A stretch of 64,000 nt of DNA from Manganitrophus sp963718695 (GCA_963718695.1 OY970371.1:930001-994000), one strand, 5' to 3'. Shown: positions 26,857 to 36,147, counted from the first letter of the stretch. Translations and numbers: made by a program. The notes: generated from the letters alone by a model not told the origin.

Positions 26857-27963
26857 ATGATCATTTCGAGATGGGTCTTTCTGATTGTGCTCTGTATTTT
26901 CTCCGGCTGTGGCTCCGGAGGCGATTCTTCCGGAGACGCCGTGCCCCCAGCGCTTTCCCTTGTGCAAGAGATTCAAGCGACCGGCATCGAAAAATTTTTA
27001 GGCCAAACGGAATCGAGAAGAGAACAGCAAGCCGAGTGGGAAGTCCTTTTTTTCGATCCGGCGGAGGGTCGGGCCATTTGCCTTTTCGGATCTGAATACC
27101 AGATCAGCATCCGCCGCGGCGCATCCGGCAATGTCTTATTCTATCTCCAGGGCGGGGGAGCCTGTTGGAGCAGATTCACCTGCCTGGACTTTCCGACGGC
27201 CCGCTCCACAGCCGAGCGCTCTTCCGCAGAGGGGATTTTGGATGCGTCACGCCCTGACAATCCGTTTAAAGATTGGAACATCGTGTTTGTTTCCTATTGC
27301 GATGGGTCGGTCTTCAGCGGCGACAATGTGGTCCAGTACGGAGATGTGACCGCTTATCATCATGGGCTTGCGAACCTTGGCGCGGCCGCGACCGCCATGC
27401 AACGAACGTTTCCCAGCCCGGAGAAGGTGCTGGTTGCCGGATCCAGTGCCGGGGGGTATGGGACCCTCTTTGCAATGATGATGGCCAAGCTGGTTTTTCC
27501 CGCTCAGAGCAACTGGGTCTTGAGTGACTCCGGCCCCGGAATCCAGAATGTAAACGACCCCATCGAAAGGTTGCAGCGTGAGCGGAACTGGGCCTTTCCC
27601 CAGTTTTTCCCGGCCGGCTGCACCCGCTGCCCGGAGCAACCGGCCTATCTTTATGAGTGGGCGATCAGCCGCGATCCGAACCTGCGTGTCGGCATGTTCT
27701 CTTCGCTTCGGGATCTTGTCCTTCAGGCCTTTCTCTTTTTAGATGGGCCTGGATTCGAAGCGTTGCTTCGGCAAGTCACCGACGACATGGTCAGCCGTGT
27801 CGGAGATCGGCTGCATCGCTTTTTCATTTCCGGGGGAATGCATACCATCCTGCTCGACCCCGCTTTCTTCGATTTGCGGCTGAACGGCATTTCGATGGCC
27901 GAATGGACCGCGGCGATGGTCAATAACAACGACGCCGCTTGGCCTGATCTCGTCGCGCAGTAG
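26857..27963 (+). CDS. Pectin acetylesterase/Notum-like lipoprotein hydrolase
   Basis: A 368-residue protein whose signal ends in the lipobox FSGC, so it is probably lipidated. The hydrolase core matches the pectinacetylesterase/Notum family: FYLQGGGACW forms the oxyanion region and the nucleophile serine sits in AGSSAGGYGT. The Asp in VLSDSGPG and the His in SGGMHTILL are candidates to complete the triad. In bacteria these enzymes probably deacylate carbohydrates or similar esters; the true substrate is unknown. It is the last gene before the aldolase/dehydrogenase promoter. Confidence 0.8.
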   Translation: MIISRWVFLIVLCIFSGCGSGGDSSGDAVPPALSLVQEIQATGIEKFLGQTESRREQQAEWEVLFFDPAEGRAICLFGSEYQISIRRGASGNVLFYLQGGGACWSRFTCLDFPTARSTAERSSAEGILDASRPDNPFKDWNIVFVSYCDGSVFSGDNVVQYGDVTAYHHGLANLGAAATAMQRTFPSPEKVLVAGSSAGGYGTLFAMMMAKLVFPAQSNWVLSDSGPGIQNVNDPIERLQRERNWAFPQFFPAGCTRCPEQPAYLYEWAISRDPNLRVGMFSSLRDLVLQAFLFLDGPGFEALLRQVTDDMVSRVGDRLHRFFISGGMHTILLDPAFFDLRLNGISMAEWTAAMVNNNDAAWPDLVAQ

Positions 27964-28018
27964 GCGGCTCGGTTCATTCATTCCTCTTTCTTCCGGCAAT
28001 CGTTCCGCAATCAAAATC

Positions 28019-28047
28019 TTGACACCCTTCGGTCCGTCCGCTACGAT
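28019..28047 (+). promoter_or_regulatory. Promoter of the aldolase/dehydrogenase gene
   Basis: A perfect TTGACA at 28019-28024 and TACGAT at 28042-28047 are 17 bases apart; the ATG is at 28079. Confidence 0.65.
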
Positions 28048-28078
28048 AGGCCCCATTCTATCTTCTTGAGGAGGGTTC

Positions 28079-30166
28079 ATGGAAAGTCTCTGGTCGGATC
28101 GGGATGCGAAGGGGTTGGCGGGGGTCGATTTGGTCGTGTATACCTCCCGGATCATCGGGGCGAACCCCAACCTGGTGTTGTGGGGCGGGGGGAACTCGTC
28201 GATCAAGGTGAACGGAAAGGATCATACCGGTACCCCGGTCCGAATGCTCTGGATCAAAGGAAGCGGGTCGGACATGCGGAGCATCGCCGCGAAGAACTTT
28301 ACGCCGCTCCGGCTCGACGACCTGCTTCCGTTGATGAAACGGGAGGCGATGACCGATGAAGAGATGGTCGCCTACCAGATGAAGTCGGTCTTAGAGCCGG
28401 GCGCGCCGAAGCCGTCGATCGAAACCCTTCTCCATGCCTTCCTCCCTTCTCCACACATTTATCATACCCACGCCGACGCGATCTGCGCCCTCACCGATAC
28501 CCCGGACAGTCCGAAAGTGGTTGAAGAGGTCTATGGAAAGGAGGTGGCGGTCGTCGATTACATCCGGCCGGGGTTTCTCCTCTCGAAGTGGGTCGGGGAT
28601 GCCTATCAGAAAAATCCCAATCTCAAGGCGATCATCCTCGACAAACATGGCCTGATCACCTGGGGCGAGACGGCGAAGGAAGCGTATGACCTCACAATCT
28701 CCATGGTCACCCAGGCCGAGCGGTATGCGGCGAAGAAAGGACGGGGAAAACTCGCCTTGGGTGGAATGAAAGTGCCGGCGCTCTCGCATGCCGAGCGGCA
28801 TGCGGTGGCGGCCGAAGTGGCGCCCACCCTGCGCGGCGAGGTGAGCCGAATGGCCCAGGTAAAGGGGCGGCCACCAGAGAAACGGATGGTGCTGCAGTAT
28901 GAAGATGCGCCGGCGGTGTTGAAGTTTGCCGGCTCGGAAGAGGCAAGACGGCTGACGCAGATCGGCCCCTTCACGCCGGATCACCTGATGCACACCAAGC
29001 CGTGGCCGCTCTTCATCGATACGAAGAAGCCGGGCGATCCGGAGAAACTCCGGGAGAAGATCCGGAAGGGGTGCGAGGCCTACCGGGAAAAATACATTAC
29101 CTACTTCGAAAAATATAAAACCGCCGGGGTGACGATGCTCGATCCGAACCCGCGGGTCGTTCTCATTCCCGGCATCGGGATGTTCACCACCGGGAAGGAC
29201 CGCCGGGCGACGCGGATCCCGCGCGATCTCTATCTTCACACGATGTCGGTGATCGAGGCGGCCGCCGGGATCGAGGCGTACCGGTCGATCACCACCCGCG
29301 AGATCTGCGACTTCGAATACTGGCCGATGGAGAACTTCAAGTTGACGCTGCTTCCGCCGGAGAAGGAGTTCTCCCGCAGGATCGTGCTGGTCACCGGCGC
29401 CGCCGGCGGGATCGGGCGCGCCATTGCGGCGGCGTTTGTCGAAGCGGGGGCGATGGTGGTTCTCTCCGACATCGATTTGAAGAAGACCCAAATGCTCGTC
29501 GATGAGATCAATCAGAAGGCCGGGGAAGTGAATGCGACGGCGGTGGCGATGGACGTGACCGATCCGAAGAGCGTCCGGCGTGGATTCGAGCAGGCGATCC
29601 TCGCCTACGGCGGGCTTGATATCTTCATCTCCAACGCGGGGGTGGCGAAGACCGCCTCGGTCGACACGCTGTCGCTCGCCGATTGGGAAATGTCGCTTGC
29701 GGTGAATGCGACCGGCCATTTCCTGACCTCTCAATCTGCGCTCCGGATCATGAAGGAGCAGGGGGTCGGCGGGTCGGTCGTCGTGGTGGCGACGAAAAAC
29801 GTCCTGGCCCCCGGAAAAGACTTCGGCGCATACTCCGCTTCAAAGGCCGCGCAGACCCAGCTGGCCCGGATCATGGCGATCGAGAACGCCGGGGCCGGCA
29901 TCCGGGTCAACATGGTCAATCCCGACGGGGTCTTCGAGAATTCCGGCCTCTGGTCGCCGGCGATCCGCGAAGAGCGGGCGCGCGCCCACGGCATTCCGGT
30001 GGAGCAGGTGGAAGACTTCTACGCCAAGCGAAACCTGCTCCAGACGAAGATCACCGCGCGCGACGTCGCCGAGTCGGTTCTGTTCCTCGCCTCCGACCGC
30101 GCCGCCAAAACGACCGGCGCGATCATTCCGGTCGATGGGGGGGTGCGGGAGGCGTTCCCGAGATAG
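28079..30166 (+). CDS. Bifunctional class II aldolase / short-chain dehydrogenase
   Basis: A 695-residue fusion. The N-terminal ~420 residues form a class II aldolase/adducin domain with the metal-binding HxH in IYHTHADAICALT and GLITWGETAKEA. From about 435 onwards an SDR domain has the cofactor motif TGAAGGIGRAI, NAG in SNAGVAKT, and the catalytic YxxxK in AYSASKAA. The fusion is known as RhaD/rhamnulose-1-phosphate aldolase-alcohol dehydrogenase type and breaks down sugar phosphates to a hydroxy-carbonyl and lactaldehyde-like products. The specific sugar is not certain. A GAGGAGG site precedes the ATG. Confidence 0.92.
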   Translation: MESLWSDRDAKGLAGVDLVVYTSRIIGANPNLVLWGGGNSSIKVNGKDHTGTPVRMLWIKGSGSDMRSIAAKNFTPLRLDDLLPLMKREAMTDEEMVAYQMKSVLEPGAPKPSIETLLHAFLPSPHIYHTHADAICALTDTPDSPKVVEEVYGKEVAVVDYIRPGFLLSKWVGDAYQKNPNLKAIILDKHGLITWGETAKEAYDLTISMVTQAERYAAKKGRGKLALGGMKVPALSHAERHAVAAEVAPTLRGEVSRMAQVKGRPPEKRMVLQYEDAPAVLKFAGSEEARRLTQIGPFTPDHLMHTKPWPLFIDTKKPGDPEKLREKIRKGCEAYREKYITYFEKYKTAGVTMLDPNPRVVLIPGIGMFTTGKDRRATRIPRDLYLHTMSVIEAAAGIEAYRSITTREICDFEYWPMENFKLTLLPPEKEFSRRIVLVTGAAGGIGRAIAAAFVEAGAMVVLSDIDLKKTQMLVDEINQKAGEVNATAVAMDVTDPKSVRRGFEQAILAYGGLDIFISNAGVAKTASVDTLSLADWEMSLAVNATGHFLTSQSALRIMKEQGVGGSVVVVATKNVLAPGKDFGAYSASKAAQTQLARIMAIENAGAGIRVNMVNPDGVFENSGLWSPAIREERARAHGIPVEQVEDFYAKRNLLQTKITARDVAESVLFLASDRAAKTTGAIIPVDGGVREAFPR

Positions 30167-30239
30167 TCCAGGTTCAAGACGGCTAAGCGACACGGAAGAA
30201 AAGCCTTCTCGTCAGCATGAACAAGAAAATGATTTAAGG

Positions 30240-30245
30240 TACAAT
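30240..30245 (+). promoter_or_regulatory. -10 box immediately upstream of the NTase gene
   Basis: TACAAT lies 7 bases before the ATG at 30252, which would place transcription start on or beside the start codon. No ribosome site is visible, so the message may be leaderless. No convincing -35 element is seen. Confidence 0.35.
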
Positions 30246-30251
30246 AAAGCC

Positions 30252-30581
30252 ATGGCCGGACAAAAAGCAGCGATCACTTTAAGTGATATTAGACAAGTCG
30301 TCCAGCAAATCGCCACTCATTTTCATCCGGAGAGAGTGATTCTCTTCGGTTCTCATGCTTATGGAAAACCGACCCCGGATAGTGATGTCGATCTTTTAGT
30401 CGTAATGAGGACGGACGAAAATCCTCTCCACACCGCGGCTCGCATCGCCGCGTCGATCGATCATCCTTTTCCTCTCGATATCGCCGTTTTCACCCCCTCT
30501 GAGTTGGAATCTTCCCTGAAGAGAAAAGGAGTTTTCGCAACCGAAGTAATAACCCGAGGGGTCGTCCTTTATGAAGCCTGA
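30252..30581 (+). CDS. Minimal nucleotidyltransferase (MntA-like antitoxin)
   Basis: A 109-residue NTase with the Pol-beta signature VILFGSHAYGKPTPDSDVDLLV: GS motif, then DxD for metal binding, with a third acid in LDIAVF. MntA proteins modify partner HEPN toxins by adding AMP. The start codon ATG 30252 is the first Met of the conserved region. It overlaps the HEPN gene by 11 bases, so the two are translationally coupled. The organisation matches MNT/HEPN toxin-antitoxin operons. Confidence 0.85.
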   Translation: MAGQKAAITLSDIRQVVQQIATHFHPERVILFGSHAYGKPTPDSDVDLLVVMRTDENPLHTAARIAASIDHPFPLDIAVFTPSELESSLKRKGVFATEVITRGVVLYEA

Positions 30582-30951
30582 AACATCGGAATGGATTGAG
30601 AAGGCGGAGGGCGATCTGAAGGTGGCGCGGCGGGAGATGGAAGCGGTCGATCCTGTCTGGAACGTGATCTGTTTTCTCGCACAACAGTGCGGAGAAAAGT
30701 ATTTGAAGGCTTTCCTAGAAGAATCAAATATTGCCTTTCCAAAAACACACGATCTCGTCGTCCTGTTGAATATCTCCGGAGGGCCGCTTCAGGATTTAAA
30801 GGCCCACAAAGAACAACTTGCCCGCCTGAGCATTTTCGGAATTGCCTCTCGTTATCCGGGTCGCCAGGCTGACCGCGAGGCCGCGGAAGATTCTATGAAG
30901 GCAGCGGAGATGATTCGGACAATCTTGAGGTCCAGATTTGGACTCCCGTAA
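30571..30951 (+). CDS. HEPN-domain protein, putative toxin partner
   Basis: A 126-residue all-helical protein of the HEPN (PF05168-like) type: FLAQQCGEKYLKAFLEE and the downstream THDLVVLL are typical. The RX4-6H ribonuclease motif of many HEPN toxins is not obvious; the histidines are in THDL and KAHKEQ. It may use a different active site or be a non-nuclease partner. It overlaps the NTase gene by 11 bases and the following cupredoxin-like gene by 14 bases. Confidence 0.8.
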   Translation: MKPETSEWIEKAEGDLKVARREMEAVDPVWNVICFLAQQCGEKYLKAFLEESNIAFPKTHDLVVLLNISGGPLQDLKAHKEQLARLSIFGIASRYPGRQADREAAEDSMKAAEMIRTILRSRFGLP

Positions 30952-31579
30952 GACCGGAAGTGTTCTCGTCATCCTCCTTTTTATCCTTTTATTCCATACT
31001 TCAACTTATGCTGAGTCTTCGGGCAGCCTTCGTGGAAATTTGATCATCGACACCTTGCCCGCGGAAGGCGCCGTCGTTTACCTCCGTGATCTCAATCAGC
31101 CTCCCGCTCCCGTCTCTCCGATGCCGATCACCATCCGCCAGGAAAAATTCAAATTCAAACCAAAGAGGAGCATCGTCACGGTCGGCTCGACGCTTACCTT
31201 CCAGAACGACGACTTCGAGATGCACAACATCAAATCTGACTCTCCAGGGAATCGATTCGATCTCGGATTGCAGATTCCGGGGAAGTCGCGGAGTGTGCTG
31301 CTCAAGAATCCCGGCGCGGTGGAACTCCGCTGCCGGATTCACTCCGACATGAGGGGGACGGTCTTTGTCTCACCCTCTTCTTTCTTTACGTCGATCGAAT
31401 CCAACGGAAAGTTCGCGCTCTCCGGCGTGCCGGCGGGCGATTATGAGATCCACGTCTGGCATCCGGAGCGAAACGCTCCCAATCAAAAGCCGAAGGGGGT
31501 TGCCGTCCGGGTCGGTCCCGGGATCACGACGGTCGATCTCCACTGGAAAGAAAATACGCTCACCCGAAAAAATCCCTGA
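30938..31579 (+). CDS. Cupredoxin-like exported protein
   Basis: A 213-residue protein with a signal peptide (SVLVILLFILLF). Its cupredoxin-like beta-sandwich of about 100 residues has blue-copper-type ligands: His in EMHNI, then Cys, His and Met in LRCRIHSDMRG. This resembles plastocyanin-like 'methylamine utilization' proteins. A C-terminal carboxypeptidase-regulatory-like strand region (GKFALSGVPAGDYEIHVW) follows. Start is TTG 30938, 14 bases inside the HEPN gene, after GAGG. It is a paralogue of the protein at 33156. Periplasmic electron transfer or metal handling is likely. Confidence 0.75.
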   Translation: MDSRKTGSVLVILLFILLFHTSTYAESSGSLRGNLIIDTLPAEGAVVYLRDLNQPPAPVSPMPITIRQEKFKFKPKRSIVTVGSTLTFQNDDFEMHNIKSDSPGNRFDLGLQIPGKSRSVLLKNPGAVELRCRIHSDMRGTVFVSPSSFFTSIESNGKFALSGVPAGDYEIHVWHPERNAPNQKPKGVAVRVGPGITTVDLHWKENTLTRKNP

Positions 31580-31621
31580 CCCGATCTCTTTCCCTTTTCC
31601 TCCCTCGACACTTTCACTTTG

Positions 31622-31630
31622 TGATAAAAT
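31622..31630 (+). promoter_or_regulatory. Extended -10 promoter of the Nramp-like gene
   Basis: TGATAAAAT (TG at 31622-31623, TAAAAT at 31625-31630) forms an extended -10 element 28 bases before the ATG at 31658; the -35 region is weak. Confidence 0.4.
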
Positions 31631-31657
31631 GGGCCGCTTTTTATCCTTTGGAGGTCC

Positions 31658-33058
31658 ATGTCGTACGGTCGAAAACCGATTCCTTCTTTTCCCGGCTGGG
31701 GCGCGGCGCTGGGGCCGGGGATCGTTTGGATGGCGCTGGCGCAGGGAAGCGGGGAGCTGATCTGGTGGCCTTACATCATCGCCAAGTACGGCCTCACCTT
31801 TCTCGTTCTTCTGATCCCGGCCTGTTTCCTTCAATATCCGATCACGGTGGAGGTCGGCCGGTATACGCTGCTCACCGGCGAGAGCATCTTCCACGGATTT
31901 ATCCGGCTTCACCGTGGGTTCGGGATGGTTCTCTGGATCTTGATGACCCTCTCTTTCCTTTGGTTCGGCGCCTTCGCCTCGGCGGGGGGAACGGCGATGG
32001 CGGCGCTGACGCACTTTCCCTCCGGTTGGAGTCCGCGCGGCCAAACCCTTTTCTGGGCGTATTTAACCATCGCCATTTTTCTCGTCGCGATTCTGCTGAG
32101 CCGGGTGGTCTACAGCCTGATCGAATGGTTCATGAAAATCGTGGCGGTCACGACGGTCGCCGGTCTGCTCTGGGCCTGCCTTCAGCCGGACGTCTTGCAG
32201 GCGACCCCGCGCTTCTTCGCCGGACTTTTTGGAATTTCCGGTCCACCCCCGCGCCCGTGGGATCGAAGCGACGGCACCAAGCTGTTGACGGCGATCACCT
32301 TCGCCGGGCTCGGCGGCTTCTGGATTCTCTTCTATTCCTATTGGCTGCGCGACAAGGGAAGCGCGATGGCGGAGCATATCGGCCGGATCACCGGATGGAC
32401 CGGAAAACCGGAGACGATCACCGCCGATGGGTTTTTACCCGAAGCGTCGGCGCAATCGGCGGCCGCGTGGCGGCAATGGGAGCGGTATCTCTCTGTCGAT
32501 GTGTTGATCGGCATTCTTGGCAACCTCGCGACGACGATGATGACCTGTCTTTTGGCCTATGCCTTGCTCTTTCCGAAGGGACTGGTCCCTCAAGATTATG
32601 AGCTCGCGGTGGTGCAGAGCCGGTTTTTCGAGGTGAGCTGGGGGACGTTCGGCCGGACCCTCTTCTTGATCGTCGCTGCGGCGTTTCTCACCGACACCTG
32701 GCTCGCGACCGCCGACGGCGTCAGCCGGATGCAGGCCGATATCGTGACGATCCTCTTCCCTGAGCAGAGCAAGCGGTTTACCGTCCGTCAGTGGTATTAC
32801 TTCTTCCTCGCTCTATTAACGGTGATCACCTCGTTGACGATGCTCCTCGACCAGCCGGGCCCCCTGATTCTCATCAGCGCCGCGATCGGCTTTGCCGGAA
32901 CGATCATTTTCCCCGTGGCGCTCTATCTTCTCAACCACCGGCTTCTGGCCCCCCAGCTTCCGGAGTGGGCCCGACCTTCCAAAGAGGCGGCACGGCGACT
33001 GCTCCTTTGCGCTGTGGCCTATTTCGGCCTGGCGGTTGTTTATCTCTGGATGGGCTAG
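31658..33058 (+). CDS. Nramp-related membrane transporter lacking the canonical metal motifs
   Basis: A 466-residue protein with about 11 transmembrane segments in the Nramp/APC-fold order. The first segment reads GPGIVWMALAQGSGELIWW, where true Nramp proteins have DPGN. The central MPH-type motif is replaced by AGLGGFWILFYSYWL. Without those metal ligands the substrate may differ from Mn2+/Fe2+. It is flanked on both sides by cupredoxin-like genes, which suggests a shared role in metal or redox handling. GGAGG precedes the ATG. Confidence 0.75.
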   Translation: MSYGRKPIPSFPGWGAALGPGIVWMALAQGSGELIWWPYIIAKYGLTFLVLLIPACFLQYPITVEVGRYTLLTGESIFHGFIRLHRGFGMVLWILMTLSFLWFGAFASAGGTAMAALTHFPSGWSPRGQTLFWAYLTIAIFLVAILLSRVVYSLIEWFMKIVAVTTVAGLLWACLQPDVLQATPRFFAGLFGISGPPPRPWDRSDGTKLLTAITFAGLGGFWILFYSYWLRDKGSAMAEHIGRITGWTGKPETITADGFLPEASAQSAAAWRQWERYLSVDVLIGILGNLATTMMTCLLAYALLFPKGLVPQDYELAVVQSRFFEVSWGTFGRTLFLIVAAAFLTDTWLATADGVSRMQADIVTILFPEQSKRFTVRQWYYFFLALLTVITSLTMLLDQPGPLILISAAIGFAGTIIFPVALYLLNHRLLAPQLPEWARPSKEAARRLLLCAVAYFGLAVVYLWMG

Positions 33059-33155
33059 AAACAGAATATTGCGTTTATCCCCCCACTTGAACTTTTTTTC
33101 GCCAAAGATTATTGTTGCCCGGTGGTCTTTTCATGAAGAGGATAAAGAGGTTATG

Positions 33156-34136
33156 ATGAATGTACATAATATTCAGAGAAAGCTTCGAGGGGGAGTTCTA
33201 TCGATCCTCACCCTTTGGTCTGTGGTGGTTTATTTTTCGGCAAGCGCGGAAGCGGCCGGGGTCCAGGGAACGGTCCGGATCGGCTCGGATGTGGGCGAGG
33301 GAGCGGTCGTCTATTTGAAGAATACCGGTCCGAAGGCGGCGCCGGTCAAACCGATCGAGGCGACGATCCGCCAGGAGAACCTGGAGTTCAGACCTTTCTT
33401 TACGGTCGTGCCGGTTGGCTCCACGATCCTTTTTGAGAACCAAGACAATGAGATGCACAACGTTCAATCGATGACGCCCGGCAACCGCTTCGATATCGGA
33501 GCGCATAACAAAGGAGATATCAAAACGGTCATTTTCGAGAAGCCGGGCGCAGTGATGCTCCGGTGCAAGATTCACACGCAGATGCGGGGAATGGTTTTCG
33601 TGGCCCCTTCGCAGTACTATGCGGTGGTCGGAAAGGACGGAAAGTATGAGATCCCCAAGGTTCCAGCCGGGACCTACCAGATGGAAACATGGCATTCCCG
33701 CTTGACCGCGGATGAGATCAAAACCGGGGGGCGTTCCATTACGGTCGGCGCGGAGGCGGTTTCCGTCGATATCAAGTTGACCGGCAAGGCTCCGAAAGAG
33801 GCCAACCTGACCGAGGTCCCTGATAAGGATTGGATGGAGGTGCTGAATGAAATGCGCACCTCGCTGGACCAGGCGATCTCCAAGTGGAAAGAGGGGAAGA
33901 AGGCGGGGGCCCTGACCAAAGTGATGACGACTCATTCTCGGGTCTATGGGGAAACGGGTCTGCGGAATGCGATTTCGCAAAAACTGGGGAAGAGCCAGGC
34001 GGAGGCGCATGATGTTCGATTCAATGCATTGGTAAAACAGATCCAGAAAGAGGACCGGGCGGCAGAAACAGCGATCCTGACGGAGAAGGAGAAAATTCTC
34101 TCCGGTTTGAAAGAAGACATTCAGAAGATGAAGTGA
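33156..34136 (+). CDS. Cupredoxin-like protein with C-terminal helical domain
   Basis: A 326-residue exported protein with a signal peptide ending AEAA. Its cupredoxin-like domain (about 40-190) contains EMHNV and LRCKIHTQMRG ligands, almost identical to those at 30938. The next ~110 residues form a helical region (AGALTKVMTTHSRVYGETGLRNAI) resembling the periplasmic helical domain of FTR1/imelysin-type proteins. That points to iron or other metal handling. The second of two adjacent ATG codons (33153, 33156) is better spaced from AAAGAGG. Confidence 0.75.
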   Translation: MNVHNIQRKLRGGVLSILTLWSVVVYFSASAEAAGVQGTVRIGSDVGEGAVVYLKNTGPKAAPVKPIEATIRQENLEFRPFFTVVPVGSTILFENQDNEMHNVQSMTPGNRFDIGAHNKGDIKTVIFEKPGAVMLRCKIHTQMRGMVFVAPSQYYAVVGKDGKYEIPKVPAGTYQMETWHSRLTADEIKTGGRSITVGAEAVSVDIKLTGKAPKEANLTEVPDKDWMEVLNEMRTSLDQAISKWKEGKKAGALTKVMTTHSRVYGETGLRNAISQKLGKSQAEAHDVRFNALVKQIQKEDRAAETAILTEKEKILSGLKEDIQKMK

Positions 34137-34170
34137 GTTCGTTCTTCAAGAGATTGCAGAGGAGGGTTGC

Positions 34171-35076
34171 ATGAGGGTTTTTGTCACGGGTGGATCGGGG
34201 TATATCGGAAATGCGGTGGTGGCGGCGCTCCGCCGGGCGGGGCACGCGGTGACGGCGCTGGTTCGCACACCGGAGAAAGCCAGATTGGTGGAGCGCTTTG
34301 GGGCGAAAGCGGTGGAGGGGGATATCAAAAAGCCCGGTCCCTTGATTCCGTTGACCGCGGAGGTCGACGCCATCGTCCACACGGCGGCGGAGATGTCTCC
34401 GGACGGAGGAAAGATCGATCAGCAGTGGGTCTCGGCGGTGCTCGACCCCCTCTCTCAGTCGAAAGGCCGGAGCCGCTTTATCTATACCAGCGGGGTTTGG
34501 GTCTTGGGCGACACCGGCGGGTTCGTCGACGAGAGCGCGTCGACTGAGAAGGCGGCGCCGATCGTCGCCTGGCGTCCTGCCGTGGAGCAGATGGTTTTGG
34601 AGGCCGCCAGCCGGGGAGTCACCCCCTGCATTATTCGTCCCGCTCTCGTTTACGGCGGCGCCGGCGGCATTCTGGCGATGCTGATGGCATCGGCGGAAAA
34701 GGAAAAGGCGGTCCGGATCGTCGGCGAGGGACGGAACCATTGGACGCTGGTCCACGTCGATGATCTGGCCGATCTGTATGTCCGCTGCGTCGAGCGGACC
34801 CCTGCGGGACAGGTCTTCAATGCCAGCGACAGCTCCCGGCTGACGCTCCGCGCGATTGCCGAGGCGCTCAGCACCGCGGCCGGTTGCTACGGCAAGGTCA
34901 ATACGACCCCACTCGAAGAGGCCAGAAAACAGATGGGACCTTTTGCCGATGCGCTGGCATTGGATCAGCAGGTCTCGGGGGCCTTGGCCCAACAGCTGCT
35001 CGGATGGGAGCCGCGCCATCGCTCGCTCGTCGGCGAGGCCGATGCGCTCTATCGGGCGTTTAAGGCCGGGGGATAA
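34171..35076 (+). CDS. NAD-dependent epimerase/dehydratase family protein
   Basis: A 301-residue extended SDR. The cofactor motif TGGSGYIG opens the protein and DIKKPGPL follows. The usual YxxxK is not clearly present: YTSGVWVLGD and AWRPAVEQMV occupy that region, so the catalytic pair may be altered. C-terminal NHWTLVHVDDLADLYVRC is typical of the atypical-SDR NmrA/epimerase group. A GAGGAGG site lies 7 bases before the ATG. Substrate unknown. Confidence 0.8.
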   Translation: MRVFVTGGSGYIGNAVVAALRRAGHAVTALVRTPEKARLVERFGAKAVEGDIKKPGPLIPLTAEVDAIVHTAAEMSPDGGKIDQQWVSAVLDPLSQSKGRSRFIYTSGVWVLGDTGGFVDESASTEKAAPIVAWRPAVEQMVLEAASRGVTPCIIRPALVYGGAGGILAMLMASAEKEKAVRIVGEGRNHWTLVHVDDLADLYVRCVERTPAGQVFNASDSSRLTLRAIAEALSTAAGCYGKVNTTPLEEARKQMGPFADALALDQQVSGALAQQLLGWEPRHRSLVGEADALYRAFKAGG

Positions 35077-35106
35077 CGGGGGAAGAAGCGGAGGCGATTC
35101 GAGATT

Positions 35107-36147
35107 ATGAAGCCTCTCTTTCATCCCCGCCTGATCCACGACCCCTTCGGTGATCCCGGGCTCTACGTATCGCTGCTCTTCGAGCGGCGGGGGCTTCTCT
35201 TCGACATGGGAGATCTGCAGCCGCTCTCCGCGCGAAAGCTCCTGAAGACCACCGATGTTTTCATCACCCATGCCCACATGGACCATTTCATCGGCTTCGA
35301 CCAGATGCTCCGGGTCTGTCTCGGCCGGGAGAAGGAGCTTCATCTCTTCGGGCCGCCGCAGATCACCGATCAAGTGGCACATAAACTTTCCGCTTATACC
35401 TGGAACCTGGTCGAAAACTACCCGGCCGATTTCCACGTCGTCGTCACCGAGGTCGGCGAGCGGGAATTGAAGACCACCCGCTTCCGCACCCGCAGTGCCT
35501 TCCGGCGAGAGGAGAGCACGGTCGTTCCTTTCTCGGAGGGCCTGTTGCTGGATGAGCCGGGTTTCCGAATCCGATGCGCGCGCCTCGACCACAAGATCCC
35601 TTCCCTCGGCTACACCCTTGAAGAGAAAGCCCACATCAACATCTTAAAAAACCGATTGGAGGAGCGGGGGCTTCCGATCGGGCCGTGGCTCAAGGAATTG
35701 AAGGACGCGGTCCTGCGCCAGGAGCCGGAGGAGACTCCCTTCCGGATTTGGTGGAAAGTGGAGGGAAGAATCGAAGCGCGCGTCGTCCCGCTCGGAGATC
35801 TCAAACGGGAGATCATTCGAATCGTCCCTGGACAGAAGATCACTTACGTGACCGATGTGATCTGCCATTCCGAGAACGCGCAAAGGATCATTGAGCTGGC
35901 CCGTGGATCGGATGTCCTCTTTATCGAATCCTCCTTCCTCAAAGAAGACGCCGCGCGCGCGGCGGAGAAATACCACCTCACCACCGAGCAGGCCGGCCGT
36001 CTCGCCCGTGAAGCAGGGGTGAAGGAGGTCATTCCATTTCACTTCTCGGCGAAGTATAACGGCGAAGGAGCGCAACTTTTTAAGGAGGTAGCGGCGGCGT
36101 TCAGGGGGGGCGTTCGTTCGGAGGCACCGGTCTCGAATGAAGATTGA
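35107..36147 (+). CDS. MBL-fold hydrolase, RNase Z-like
   Basis: A 346-residue metallo-beta-lactamase-fold protein with the metal motif THAHMDHFIGF, a further His in RLDHKIPS, Asp in YVTDVICH and a late His in PFHFSAKY. The layout resembles RNase Z/ElaC, though it is long and has an insertion in the middle (about 145-230). The true substrate could be RNA, a phosphodiester or another compound. It follows the epimerase gene at a distance of 30 bases. Confidence 0.8.
   Translation: MKPLFHPRLIHDPFGDPGLYVSLLFERRGLLFDMGDLQPLSARKLLKTTDVFITHAHMDHFIGFDQMLRVCLGREKELHLFGPPQITDQVAHKLSAYTWNLVENYPADFHVVVTEVGERELKTTRFRTRSAFRREESTVVPFSEGLLLDEPGFRIRCARLDHKIPSLGYTLEEKAHINILKNRLEERGLPIGPWLKELKDAVLRQEPEETPFRIWWKVEGRIEARVVPLGDLKREIIRIVPGQKITYVTDVICHSENAQRIIELARGSDVLFIESSFLKEDAARAAEKYHLTTEQAGRLAREAGVKEVIPFHFSAKYNGEGAQLFKEVAAAFRGGVRSEAPVSNED

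Noticed and set aside
28391..29734. A 447-residue frame antisense to the aldolase/dehydrogenase gene
   Set aside because: Composition typical of an antisense shadow and no domain seen.
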